A stretch of 12,116 nucleotides of DNA from Kiloniellales bacterium (GCA_022360075.1 JAKSDN010000981.1:1-12116), one strand, 5' to 3'; positions 1 through 7,029 are shown, counted from the stretch's first letter. Program-made: numbers and translations. Notes: generated from the letters alone by a model not told the origin.

Positions 1-2
1 CC

Positions 3-818
3 GTCGTCGAACAACGCAGCATATCGAGAGCCTCGGAGCATCTCAACGTTTCCCAGCCGGCGGTTTCCGCCGCCATACGGTCGCTGGAGGATGAACTGGG
101 TGTCGATCTGTTCGAGCGCGCCAACAGCAGCAAGGGCGTCCGGCCGAATGGTCAGGCCATGAAGCTCTACCACCGCGCGCGGGATATCCTCAGGCGATGC
201 GATGAGGCCAAGACCAGCGTGATGCGGCCAGACAAAAGGCCGCCAAAGGTGTCGCTCGGCGTTCTCCATACGCTGGCGCCCACGGACATCGCCAAGGCCC
301 ATTCAAGGCTCGTGAAGACCGCGCGACAGTGGCGCTGGGCGGTGCGCGAAGGCTCTGCCAACTGGCTGTCCGACGCGTTGGACAAGCAGCAGATCGACCT
401 GGCCTGGGGCTTGGTGGATGAAGCAGAACCCCATGCGCGGGTTCTGTGGCGCGAGCCCTTCGTCGCCATTGTCGCAAAGGACCATCCGATCGCTAAAAGC
501 GGACGAACATCGATCCGCATCGGCGACCTCAACAATGACCGCATCATCCTGCGCGGGCGCTGCGAACTGCCGCGCAATGCCCTTCAGGATGCAGGGCTCA
601 CCATCAAGCCCGCGGCGCGCGCGGACCGGGACGAGCTCGCCCTGGCGCTGGCGGCGCGGGGTCTTGGCTTTATGATCGCACCGCGAAGCCTGGCAACCGC
701 CGGCGTTGCGGTGCTGCCTGTCGACGATCTGAACCTCGTCCGGTCCATCGGTCTTCGCTGGCACAAGGAGACGCCGCCCGAACTGGTCGAAGCCGCTGCT
801 GCCGCGCTGGCCGCCTGA
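3..818 (+). CDS. LysR-family transcriptional regulator (5' end outside window)
   Basis: This is a DNA-binding regulator of the LysR family, cut off at its N-terminus by the window edge. Reading from base 3 in the frame that ends at the TGA at 816-818 gives a typical LysR winged helix-turn-helix: ISRASEHLNVSQPAVSAAIR, then SLEDELGVDLFER. The first ATG inside the window (159) lies after the helix-turn-helix, so it is not the real start. The rest (about residue 80 onward) matches the co-inducer-binding domain, including a GLGFMIAPRSLA stretch near the end as expected for the second subdomain. It converges on the LysE-type exporter with only 23 bp between stop codons, so any partner promoter would be off the left edge. 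The effector is unknown. Family call is secure; target genes are not visible. Confidence 0.93.
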   Translation, partial: VVEQRSISRASEHLNVSQPAVSAAIRSLEDELGVDLFERANSSKGVRPNGQAMKLYHRARDILRRCDEAKTSVMRPDKRPPKVSLGVLHTLAPTDIAKAHSRLVKTARQWRWAVREGSANWLSDALDKQQIDLAWGLVDEAEPHARVLWREPFVAIVAKDHPIAKSGRTSIRIGDLNNDRIILRGRCELPRNALQDAGLTIKPAARADRDELALALAARGLGFMIAPRSLATAGVAVLPVDDLNLVRSIGLRWHKETPPELVEAAAAALAA

Positions 819-841
819 TCGGCCGCTCAGCGGCTGCATTG

Positions 842-1462
842 CTATGGACTGCGTGCCAACAGAACGCGCAGACCCGCAAACCCGAAACCAATGGCGAACA
901 GCCCCTCCAGCCATCGCCTGGACTTCGCGTATCTTGCGATCATCGCCGGCGTGGAAAACAGGAGCGCATAGCCGTGGAACACGGTGAAGCTAAGAAGACC
1001 CACCGAAGCGACGATGACGAAAAGCTGCGTTGAAGACGCCGTGGCCGGCACGCCGATAGCGTAGAGCGAGCCGAAGAAGAAAATCGCCTTGGGGTTTGCG
1101 AGATGCAGCGCAAGTCCCTTCAGGAACAAGGCCCGGTAACCGCCTTTGAACGATGAGGCCGGCAAATCAGCCGCCGATAGAGCCGAGCGCGCGGACTTGA
1201 TGGCGAGAAAGATCAGGTATGAAGCGCCGACATATCGGAGGATCTCGGCGATCCAGGCATTGGCCAGCATGAGGGCACCGAGGCCCAGGGCGGCCGATGT
1301 CGACCAGATGAGCGAGCCCGTTGTCACGCCGGCTGCCACGGCGAGCCCGCACCATCGACCCGACGACATCGATGTTCCCGCGATCGCAAGCGTCGCGGGG
1401 CCTGGACTCGCGCTCGCCACCAGTGCGGCAAGGAGAATGGTGAGGAGACTGGTGTCGATCAT
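842..1462 (-). CDS. LysE/RhtB-family amino-acid exporter
   Basis: A small inner-membrane protein of about 206 residues, the usual LysE/RhtB length. The N-terminus has the family pattern of a hydrophobic first segment followed by SPGPATLAIAG (residues about 19-29), and later LANPKAIFFFGSLYA, the second family hallmark. Five or six hydrophobic segments are visible. Members export amino acids or related small molecules; the substrate cannot be read from the sequence. I chose the ATG at 1462 rather than the one at 1507, because the protein then starts MIDTSLLTILLA like its relatives, and because a TACAAT -10-like hexamer at 1489-1494 would place the transcript start between the two ATGs. The Shine-Dalgarno site is weak (AAGAAGAA, far upstream). 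It is convergent with the LysR gene. Confidence 0.9.
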   Translation of the reverse strand: MIDTSLLTILLAALVASASPGPATLAIAGTSMSSGRWCGLAVAAGVTTGSLIWSTSAALGLGALMLANAWIAEILRYVGASYLIFLAIKSARSALSAADLPASSFKGGYRALFLKGLALHLANPKAIFFFGSLYAIGVPATASSTQLFVIVASVGLLSFTVFHGYALLFSTPAMIARYAKSRRWLEGLFAIGFGFAGLRVLLARSP

Positions 1463-1488
1463 CGGGATTGCGCCATCGTTCTTCTTGC

Positions 1489-1494
1489 ATTGTA
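1489..1494 (-). promoter_or_regulatory. Possible -10 box of the LysE-type exporter gene
   Basis: On the minus strand the hexamer TACAAT (5 of 6 to TATAAT) lies 26 bp upstream of the preferred ATG at 1462. No convincing -35 box is seen 16-18 bp upstream, so this is a weak candidate. It supports the shorter start for the exporter. Confidence 0.3.
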
Positions 1495-1507
1495 CCGACG
1501 CCGGCAT

Positions 1508-1758
1508 CCGTTATGACGGGCCAGCGAAGGTGCCGAACTGCTTGGAGTCCTAGCGCGCACACACGGAGAATTGAAGATCGCGCGATAGCTTGCCTTGAAC
1601 ACCCGTGCAGGTCCGCCAAGCGTCAGGCAAGCCGCCGCGAAATCAGCGCGCCTTTCCACGACTTCCCCGCTCCGCATGGCGACGGCCATCGACGTCCTTT
1701 GGACGTCACTTGAAGGCGGGGGCTTAGCAATAAGATCTGTTTTCGCCCGACCAGCAGC
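1508..1758. other. Intergenic stretch with no recognised gene; one perfect hairpin
   Basis: About 250 bp between the exporter and the first gene fragment. Open frames exist on both strands but none resembles a known family or carries a good ribosome binding site. The one clear structure is a perfect inverted repeat at 1691-1707, GACGTCC-TTT-GGACGTC, a 7-bp stem with a 3-nt loop. It has no T-run after it on either strand, so it does not look like a simple intrinsic terminator. Confidence 0.5.
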
Positions 1759-2061
1759 GTGACGCCTCAACGAACAAGCACCGGCGTCATCCTCGCCCCG
1801 ATATGCCTGTTCCTGGTGGCGATGATGCCGATCATCTCCAACAGCCGTCCATCCGGTTCTTCGGCGCTCACCTTCGCGGTGATGTTTTCCGTCTGGCAGC
1901 TCGTCTTTGCGATTCCGCTTTTTGCCTGGGAAGCGAAGAAAACGAAGACGGGCCTGTTTTCGGCTCGGTTTGAGTTGCGGCAACGCAACCGAACCATCCT
2001 GATCGGTTCAGCATCACCAACCTCCCGCATTAGGGTCCAGCTCAGCCATATGCGGGCCTAG
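1759..2061 (+). pseudogene. 5' fragment of a DMT/EamA-type membrane transporter
   Basis: The frame opens with GTG at 1759 and encodes two hydrophobic segments, STGVILAPICLFLVAMM and ALTFAVMFSVWQLVFAIPLF. Their spacing and composition resemble the first two helices of drug/metabolite transporters. Similarity fades after about residue 70 (near 1970), where the frame becomes polar and basic and ends at a TAG at 2059-2061. A complete transporter would be about 300 residues with ten helices, so this is a truncated remnant. No ribosome binding site is obvious before the GTG. The DMT assignment is from pattern memory and is moderate; that it is a membrane-protein fragment is clearer. Confidence 0.5.
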
Positions 2062-2172
2062 CGACGCGGCATTGACGCGCACCAGCAACTCACCGGATTT
2101 TCGCACCGGAAGCGCCAGAGTCGACAGACGCAGATTGTCCAAACCAAATGTCTCAAGACCCCAGGTTCTCAT
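2014..2172 (-). pseudogene. 5' fragment of a zinc-type alcohol dehydrogenase/quinone reductase
   Basis: From the ATG at 2172 the minus frame reads MRTWGLETFGLDNLRLSTLALPVRK and then GELLVRVNAASL. This matches the start of medium-chain dehydrogenase/reductases of the alcohol dehydrogenase or NADPH:quinone reductase type, where the GEVLVRVxAASLN motif is followed by YRD. Here the match stops exactly after AASL (about position 2058), and 14 unrelated residues follow to a stop. Only about 38 of roughly 330 residues remain, so the product would lack the Rossmann domain and cannot be an enzyme. It is one of several gene stumps in this interval. Confidence 0.6.
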
Positions 2173-2188
2173 GTGCTCGGCATTTCGA

Positions 2189-2476
2189 TCAGCTTTCCGT
2201 CCTTTCAGGGGCCGCGATGGTGATCTCGGCCTCATGGCGAACCTGGAAGTTGACGGAGTTGGCAATGAAGCAAAGCTTGTGGGCGGCGGCGTGCAGGACC
2301 CGGGCCTTGTCCGGTGGGCTGTCCGAAGAAATCACCACGCGCGGGCGCAAACACACATCGACAAAGCGGCCGCTCATATCCTCGGCTTCGACCATGGTGC
2401 CTTCGGCATCATCGCGATAGCTCAACACGACAACGCCATTGTCCGAGCAGAGGTGCAGATACCAGAGCTTGTGACA
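2189..2476 (-). pseudogene. 3' fragment of an OsmC-family protein
   Basis: The minus frame carries the C-terminal half of an OsmC/Ohr-like protein: CHKLWYLHLCSDNGVVVLSY, then EAEDMSGRF, the LRPRV strand, and HAAAHKLCFIANSVNF near the end. The Cys at 2474-2476 is in the position of the first redox cysteine (usual context LSACH), and the second cysteine is in KLCFIANS, so both peroxidatic-type cysteines are present. The N-terminal half of about 70 residues is missing. In its place the frame continues without a stop into the first 20 codons of trbF. OsmC proteins detoxify organic hydroperoxides, but without the N-terminal strands this half is unlikely to fold as the native dimer. Confidence 0.75.
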
Positions 2477-2536
2477 GGGCGTGACCGGCTCGGGGCTGGT
2501 GGCGTAGCGGACGCTGGGGCGTTTGAAGAGGCTCAT
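2477..2536 (-). pseudogene. trbF: 5' end of trbF, fused in frame to the OsmC fragment
   Basis: The ATG at 2536 has a good Shine-Dalgarno (GGAGA, about 5 nt spacing). It encodes MSLFKRPSVRY followed by SPEPVTP, which matches the conserved N-terminus of the conjugation protein TrbF (MSLFKRPxVRYGxTPEPxTPYQ). After residue 20 the TrbF sequence stops and OsmC sequence follows in the same frame, giving a 115-residue chimera (2189-2536). It begins directly behind the trbL 3' end, with a 4-nt overlap, which is the normal trbL-trbF order in conjugation operons. TrbF is a VirB8-like component of the mating-pore secretion system. Confidence 0.75.
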
Positions 2537-2763
2537 GGTTTCTCCGAAAGGCTGACCGACGTTCCGCTGCCGCCATGGTCGCCGGAACGGACGACATGGG
2601 CGGCCGTGGCGACGCCGTGGTGCATGGCTTGCTGCCGTTTGAGACGCTGCGCCCACGCCGGCGGGCCGTCATTGGCGGGCACGGGCAGATCGGGCGTGTT
2701 CGAGAATTTGCCGCCGGTGGCGGTGAAAGCGGTGCGTGATCCGCTCTGGTAGCTGTCTTTCAT
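2533..2763 (-). pseudogene. trbL: 3' fragment of trbL (mating-pair formation protein)
   Basis: The minus frame reads TAFTATGG, then PAWAQRLKRQQAMHHGVATA and VRSGDHGGSGTSVSLSEKP before a stop at 2533. This low-complexity, hydrophilic tail with ATGG, WAxRxxRxQ and RxGDxGGxG elements is characteristic of the C-terminus of TrbL, a VirB6-like inner-membrane channel of conjugative type IV secretion. About 76 of roughly 450 residues remain and all membrane segments are lost. The stop overlaps the trbF start by 4 nt, the gene order expected in trb operons. It indicates that a conjugative element (ICE or plasmid) once occupied this site or donated DNA to it. Confidence 0.7.
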
Positions 2764-2828
2764 AGAGTCTGCTGTTCGGCGAAGTGGGGAGCGAAGATCG
2801 GTTCGTGACGTACAATCCGGCTCCGTGA

Positions 2829-3091
2829 GGTGCGCTGATAGACGCGAGCGACGAACCTGCCGAATACTGGAACCGCTATGGCGTGGATTTCACCGACACC
2901 AACAACCTGAGCCTTGCCGTCTTCGTGCGCTATGGCGCCTTCACCATCCTGTTGGCCGGCAATCTGGAGGCCGCAGGGCGGCGGGCGCTGCCGCGGATGC
3001 CGGAATTCGTCGCTGACCTCGCCTCCGTCAGCGTGTTCGTGGCCTCGCACCACGGGCGGGACAATGACTGCTGCGAGGAGGTTTCCCGCTA
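2829..3091 (+). pseudogene. Internal/3' fragment of a ComEC-like metallo-beta-lactamase-fold hydrolase
   Basis: In the plus frame after a stop at 2826-2828 the sequence reads DTNNLSLAVFVRYGAFTILL, then AGNLEAAGRRALL-like residues and FVASHHGRDND with CCEEV. This is the late part of ComEC/Rec2-type MBL-fold proteins, where NNxSLVxxxxYGxxxxLxxGDLE precedes SHHGRxNG and EV. The metal-site aspartate in the usual GDLE is Asn here (GNLE). The N-terminal HxHxDH region is absent and the frame leaves the family right after EVSRY, at the start of the 54-bp repeat. There is no credible start codon with a ribosome binding site. It is a gene remnant, not a working hydrolase. Confidence 0.6.
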
Positions 3092-3144
3092 TAAATCCGG
3101 GGCTTGTGCAAGAGGGCTTGATAAAGAGACCAATTGGCAGGACT
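3091..3144 (+). repeat. 54-bp direct repeat, copy A (left of the operon)
   Basis: This segment matches 11667-11720 in the same orientation at 48 of 54 positions with no gaps (mismatches at 3092, 3096, 3107, 3118, 3123, 3139). It contains the palindrome CCAATTGG and a near-palindrome CTTGTGCAAG. It starts exactly where the MBL-fold fragment loses similarity. The mismatches fall in all three codon positions, so it looks non-coding. The two copies bracket the whole catabolic operon and its promoter. Confidence 0.8.
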
Positions 3145-3231
3145 GAACAGCTAGCCAGCGCCTTGCCCTGCCTTAGTCAAAGTTCTTCTGCTAATTCCCA
3201 GACAAAGTTCCTCCAACGGGTCTCCAACAGG
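3145..3231. other. Spacer downstream of the operon, with short repeats; no terminator seen
   Basis: The 87 bp after the last gene of the minus-strand operon hold an exact 8-bp direct repeat CAAAGTTC at 3178-3185 and 3203-3210, 25 bp apart. No stem-loop followed by a T-run is visible on the minus strand, so the operon's transcription end is not evident. Confidence 0.4.
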
Positions 3232-4659
3232 CTACTCTTCGCCGTAGCCGATGATAGCCTTGGTCTCCAGATACTCCTCCAGGCCGAAGGCACCCCATTC
3301 GCGCCCATTGCCAGATTGCTTGTAGCCTCCAAACGGCGCGCCGCGATCCACTGGCGGATAGTTCAGATGAACGTTTCCGGCGCGCAGGAAGCGTCCGATC
3401 TTTCGCGCGCGATCGTGTGATCCGCTCTGAACATAGGCGGACAGACCGTATGGCGTATCGTTGGCGATCTCGATCACGTCTTCTTCGGTGTCATAGGGAA
3501 TGATCGACAGGACAGGGCCGAAGATTTCCTCGCGCGCGATGCGCATGTCGTTCCTGACGTCAGAGAATATCGTTGGCTTGACGAAGAAGCCTTCGTTGAG
3601 GCCTTCGGGCCTGCCGGTCCCGCCGTAGATCAGCGTCGCGCCTTCGTCGACGCCGCTCTGGATCAGATCCTGCACCTTCTCGAACTGCGTCGCGTTGACC
3701 ATCGGGCCCATGTTCACGTCTTCGCGGGACGGGTCGCCGAGGACATAGGTTCCGGCCGCCTTCCGCGCGATCTCGGTCACTTCCGGCTGCCGCGACCGGG
3801 GAACCAGCATCCGGGTTGCGGCACTGCAGGATTGCCCCGCGTTGCCGAAACAGCGAGCGACACCCGGGGGAACTGCCTTTTCGAAATCCACATCATCAAG
3901 AAGGATGTTGGGCGCCTTTCCCCCAAGCTCCTGCGCGACGCGTTTCACCGTGTCGGCGGCCGCTTTCGCAACGGCGATCCCGCCCCGCGTGGATCCCGTG
4001 AACGAGACCATGTCGATCCCAGGGTGCGCGGCGATGGCCGCGCCGACGGTCGGCCCGTAGCCGTTGACCAGGTTGAAGACACCCGGCGGCAGGTCTGCGT
4101 CGTCGACGATCTCGGCGAAGACCAATCCGCTCAGCGGCGCCTCCTCGCTTGGCTTGAGAACCATCGTGCAGCCCGCCGCGATGGCCGGGGCAACCTTGCA
4201 GATGATCTGGTTCACCGGGAAGTTCCACGGCGTGATCATACCGCAGACGCCGATGGGTTCGCGCGTGATGAGCGTGTTGCCCTGCATACTGTCGAACTCG
4301 TAGTCGGGCAGAGTCCGCAGCATTTCCTTCAGATGGTTTACCCCGCTTGCGGCCTGGATGTTGTTCGCCGCGGTGATCGGGGAGCCCATTTCTTCCGACA
4401 GCGCCTTTGCGATGTCGGCCTTCCGTTTCTCGAAGCTGGCGAGAAGCCGTTCGAGGCACCCAATGCGGTCTTTTACCGATGACTGCGAAAAGCTCTGGAA
4501 CGCCTTGCGGGCGGCGAGGACCGCGCGGTCGACATCGCCCCGCGTGCCTTCGATCACCTGTCCGATGGTCTGTTCCGTCGCGGGGTTCTGGACGTCGATC
4601 GTATCGCGGCCCTCGGGGTCAACCCATGCGCCATCGATGTAGAACTGTTTGCTGTGCAT
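3232..4659 (-). CDS. NAD(P)+-dependent aldehyde dehydrogenase
   Basis: A full-length aldehyde dehydrogenase of 475 residues that oxidises an aldehyde to the carboxylic acid in the cytoplasm. The key elements are present: PWNFP with the catalytic Asn (N146), LKPSE with the cofactor-contacting Lys (K169), FTGSTRGG (220-227), ELGGK with the general-base Glu (E244), and GNAGQSC with the nucleophile Cys (C278). The C-terminal EIFGPVLSI and GGYKQSGNGREWG motifs follow. I chose the ATG at 4659 (MHSKQFYIDGAW), because the frame open to 4869 adds a basic, low-complexity stretch overlapping the upstream gene. It is the last gene of the operon, 25 bp after the M19 gene, and is therefore a candidate for the final oxidation. 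The physiological aldehyde is unknown. Confidence 0.95.
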   Translation of the reverse strand: MHSKQFYIDGAWVDPEGRDTIDVQNPATEQTIGQVIEGTRGDVDRAVLAARKAFQSFSQSSVKDRIGCLERLLASFEKRKADIAKALSEEMGSPITAANNIQAASGVNHLKEMLRTLPDYEFDSMQGNTLITREPIGVCGMITPWNFPVNQIICKVAPAIAAGCTMVLKPSEEAPLSGLVFAEIVDDADLPPGVFNLVNGYGPTVGAAIAAHPGIDMVSFTGSTRGGIAVAKAAADTVKRVAQELGGKAPNILLDDVDFEKAVPPGVARCFGNAGQSCSAATRMLVPRSRQPEVTEIARKAAGTYVLGDPSREDVNMGPMVNATQFEKVQDLIQSGVDEGATLIYGGTGRPEGLNEGFFVKPTIFSDVRNDMRIAREEIFGPVLSIIPYDTEEDVIEIANDTPYGLSAYVQSGSHDRARKIGRFLRAGNVHLNYPPVDRGAPFGGYKQSGNGREWGAFGLEEYLETKAIIGYGEE

Positions 4660-4684
4660 CAGGAAATCCCGGTTGCGTCTGTTG

Positions 4685-5659
4685 TCATGTGGCTTCAGAG
4701 AATACCTCGGCGTAGAGGCGCCGCCAGTTGCCGAAGCAGATCGCCTCGACCTCGTCGTCGCTGAAGCCGACCTCGCGCAGACCCTCGGGGATGCGGGCAA
4801 TGTCCCGGACCTTGCTAAACCAATCGAGCGGCGGTGTTGTCCCCGGGTTCTTGGCCGATCCGGCTCCATAGTCGATTTCGCGGGTCCAGCGGCCCATGCG
4901 CATCCAGTGCATGTCGGCCAGCGTATGGCCGTGACTGCGGTCGGTGCCGATCCCGACGTGGTCCAGCCCCACGAGATCCACCGTGCGCGCGACGATCTCT
5001 GCCCATTTCGCCGGGCTTTCGGCGTGTTCCAGGTTGCAGATGTTGCGATAGCTGGCGCAGCCGATGACCCCGCCGTTCTCTTTCAGCATTTCCAGCGTCT
5101 TGTCGGTCTTGTTCCGGCGGTGCGGGATGACCGAGTACGGGTTGGCATGGGTGATCGCCACCGGCTTTTCGGAATGCGCGATGACATCCTGGCCGGTCCT
5201 CTCGCCGACATGGGACAGGTCGATCAGGATGCCGCAGGCGTTCATCTCCCGCACCACGACCTTGCCGGCACGCGACAGGCCGGAGTCCTCGGGTTCGTAG
5301 CAGCTTCCGCCGTATTCGTTCTGGTTGTTATAGGTCAGCTGTACGACCCGGACGCCGAGATCGGCGAAGAGTTCGACGAATCGGATCCGGTTGTCGAATA
5401 GGTTCGTGTTCTGAAAGCCCAGCACGATCCCCGTCTTGTCCTGTTCCCGGGCACGGTCGATATCCTCGGCCTGAAAGACGGGAAGAACCAGGTCTTCATT
5501 GTCCCGCAGCAGATCTCGCCATGCAGCGATGGCATCCATGGACTCGATGCAGCCCTGCCAGAAGCCGCCAGTGATCGTCACGCACGACACGCCCCCCACC
5601 CGCAGTTCCTCGAACACGCCGCGATTGAAGTGCCCGCATTGAAGGCCGTCTATCAGCAT
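4685..5659 (-). CDS. M19 (membrane dipeptidase)-family hydrolase with altered metal site
   Basis: A 324-residue protein of the peptidase M19/renal dipeptidase family, a metal-dependent TIM-barrel amidohydrolase fold. Visible ligands are LSHVG (H150), ITHANPY (H171) and GIGTD (D240). The usual N-terminal HxD pair is missing: the protein begins MLIDGLQCGHF where the family has DGHxD. The bridging Glu of GVEGG is Gln in GFQNT (Q83). No signal peptide is visible, so it is probably cytoplasmic. The ATG at 5659 overlaps the LacI stop as ATGCTGA, suggesting translational coupling, and has a GGAAG Shine-Dalgarno. A longer frame to 5863 is only the shadow of the LacI gene. In this operon it may cleave an amide or ring rather than a dipeptide (inference). 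Confidence 0.88.
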   Translation of the reverse strand: MLIDGLQCGHFNRGVFEELRVGGVSCVTITGGFWQGCIESMDAIAAWRDLLRDNEDLVLPVFQAEDIDRAREQDKTGIVLGFQNTNLFDNRIRFVELFADLGVRVVQLTYNNQNEYGGSCYEPEDSGLSRAGKVVVREMNACGILIDLSHVGERTGQDVIAHSEKPVAITHANPYSVIPHRRNKTDKTLEMLKENGGVIGCASYRNICNLEHAESPAKWAEIVARTVDLVGLDHVGIGTDRSHGHTLADMHWMRMGRWTREIDYGAGSAKNPGTTPPLDWFSKVRDIARIPEGLREVGFSDDEVEAICFGNWRRLYAEVFSEAT

Positions 5660-6705
5660 TCCATCTTCCAGTTCCGTGTCTTCATTTTTTGCCCGCCCAG
5701 TGAGATCGTCGAACCCCTGACCTTCAGTTCCCGCGGGATCTCGTGTTCCAGGGCGACGGTCTGCCCATCGCCCGCCCCGACCACTATTTCGGCCGCACAT
5801 AGCGCGAGGCCCTTGTAGTCGGTCGAAACCGTGGTGAGCTGCGGCCGGACGAAGGACGCCCATTCAATGTCCCCGAAGCCGATGACCGATATGTCGTCAG
5901 GGACATTCACACCGGCATCAGAACAGGCGGCCATGACGCCAAGGGCCATTTCGTCGCTGCCGCACATCACGCCGTCAAAATCCGCGTGCCGCGCCGCGAT
6001 CTTCTGCCCCGAGGCGTAGCCGGCCGGATAGCGGTAGGCACAGTCAAAGACGCTACCGTCATCGACGTCGATGCCCCAATCCTCGACGGCGCGCCGATAG
6101 CCATGGAACCGCCATGACCCGATGGCTGAGCCCTGGATACGTCCGACGTAGGCGATCTTCCGGCACCCACGTTCGAGAAGCGACTTCGTGGCGGAATAGG
6201 CGGCGTCCTCGTCGTCGTGCCAGACCGAGGGGATACCGTGCCCGGTCACGTCCTGCCCTATGACGACGATCGGGCACGTGGCAAAATCTAGGTCATTCCG
6301 GAACCGCTTGATCGCTTCGATGTCGATCGGGTCGGGTGTCGCGATGACAACTCCGCTCAGGCGGAGAGCACGGGCACGGCGGAGAAGTGCTTCGAACCGG
6401 TCGCCGCGGTGACCGAGGTTGAAGAGCAGAAGGTCCAGCGCATTCGCCTCGAGTTCGTTCTGGATATGCTGCGACAGCTGGAGATAGACATATTGCTCGA
6501 TATCGCCGACCGCGAAGGCGACGGTGCTGTTCTTGCCGCTTCTGAGTCCCTGTGCAAAGCGGTTCGGCTCGTATCCGAGTTCGCTGACCACGCGCAGCAC
6601 CTTCTTGCGCGTTTCGGGCGCGACAATCGCTTTCTCGCTCAGGACGCGGGAAACCGTCGAGGGTGACACGCCGGCCCGCTTGGCAACATCCAGAACAGTA
6701 GCCAA
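5653..6705 (-). CDS. LacI-family transcriptional regulator of the operon
   Basis: A one-component repressor of about 350 residues. The N-terminus has the LacI helix-turn-helix, TVLDVAKRAGVSPSTVSRVL, followed by the hinge region NRFAQGLRSGK. A periplasmic-binding-protein-like effector domain follows, with VFDCAYRYPAGYASG, GVMCGSDEMALG and VPDDISVIGFGDIEW. I propose the TTG at 6705 as start: it is immediately before the HTH and has GGGAG about 9 nt upstream. The ATG at 6798 would add about 31 residues lying inside the upstream gene. It sits 20 bp after the isomerase-like gene and overlaps the M19 gene by 7 nt, so it is co-transcribed with the genes it probably controls. The tandem operators before the operon are its likely target. 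Confidence 0.92.
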   Translation of the reverse strand: MATVLDVAKRAGVSPSTVSRVLSEKAIVAPETRKKVLRVVSELGYEPNRFAQGLRSGKNSTVAFAVGDIEQYVYLQLSQHIQNELEANALDLLLFNLGHRGDRFEALLRRARALRLSGVVIATPDPIDIEAIKRFRNDLDFATCPIVVIGQDVTGHGIPSVWHDDEDAAYSATKSLLERGCRKIAYVGRIQGSAIGSWRFHGYRRAVEDWGIDVDDGSVFDCAYRYPAGYASGQKIAARHADFDGVMCGSDEMALGVMAACSDAGVNVPDDISVIGFGDIEWASFVRPQLTTVSTDYKGLALCAAEIVVGAGDGQTVALEHEIPRELKVRGSTISLGGQKMKTRNWKMEC

Positions 6706-6725
6706 ACCAGTTTCGCTCCCGGGGT

Positions 6726-7019
6726 TTATACTTCGTCGCGCAGCGGATCCACGGGATGCCGCGCCATCGGATAGACCTGCAGATCCATGTAGGGCCAAAC
6801 CGGCAGGCTGGTCAGGACGTCATGAAGTTCCGTTGTGTCCTTCGCGCGCCACAGGCCCCAGTTTTCCTTCCGGCCCGGAACGCGCCACATCCGCACCAGA
6901 TGCCCTTTCTCGACGAGGGTCGCGGCCTGCTTCCGTTCGCGGTCCCTGAGATCGAGCCTCTCTTCCTGCGTTACCGACTCGGGCCACACGAACTTGATGT
7001 TCACCAGATATTCCGCCAT
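6726..7019 (-). CDS. Muconolactone delta-isomerase (CatC)-like protein
   Basis: A 97-residue protein with the length and pattern of muconolactone isomerases: KGHLVRMWRVPGR in the middle and LHDVLTSLPVWPYMDLQVYP with a following HP near the C-terminus. CatC moves a double bond in a lactone of the beta-ketoadipate pathway and forms large rings of ferredoxin-like subunits. No other genes of that pathway are nearby, so the true substrate is more likely the product of the neighbouring FAD oxidoreductase (inference). The ATG at 7019 has a clear AGGGA ribosome binding site about 7 nt upstream. The gene starts 10 bp after the oxidoreductase stop. Confidence 0.9.
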   Translation of the reverse strand: MAEYLVNIKFVWPESVTQEERLDLRDRERKQAATLVEKGHLVRMWRVPGRKENWGLWRAKDTTELHDVLTSLPVWPYMDLQVYPMARHPVDPLRDEV

Positions 7020-7029
7020 TGATTTGTCC

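Noticed and set aside
822..838. Intrinsic terminator between the convergent LysR and LysE-type genes
   Set aside because: GCCGC-TCA-GCGGC is a weak 5-bp stem with a 3-nt loop and no T-run on either strand.
2072..2752. Plus-strand open frame (226 codons) across the gene mosaic
   Set aside because: It is antisense to the dehydrogenase, OsmC, trbF and trbL fragments, whose family motifs are on the minus strand.
3091..3144. The 54-bp repeat as a conserved small coding segment
   Set aside because: The six mismatches to the other copy fall in all codon positions and no start codon with a ribosome binding site precedes either copy.
3832..4482. Plus-strand open frame (216 codons) inside the aldehyde dehydrogenase gene
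   Set aside because: Antisense to conserved ALDH motifs, with no recognisable domain.
4660..4869. N-terminal extension of the aldehyde dehydrogenase
   Set aside because: The extra 70 residues are basic and low-complexity, overlap the M19 gene, and are absent from the family; the ATG at 4659 gives normal length.
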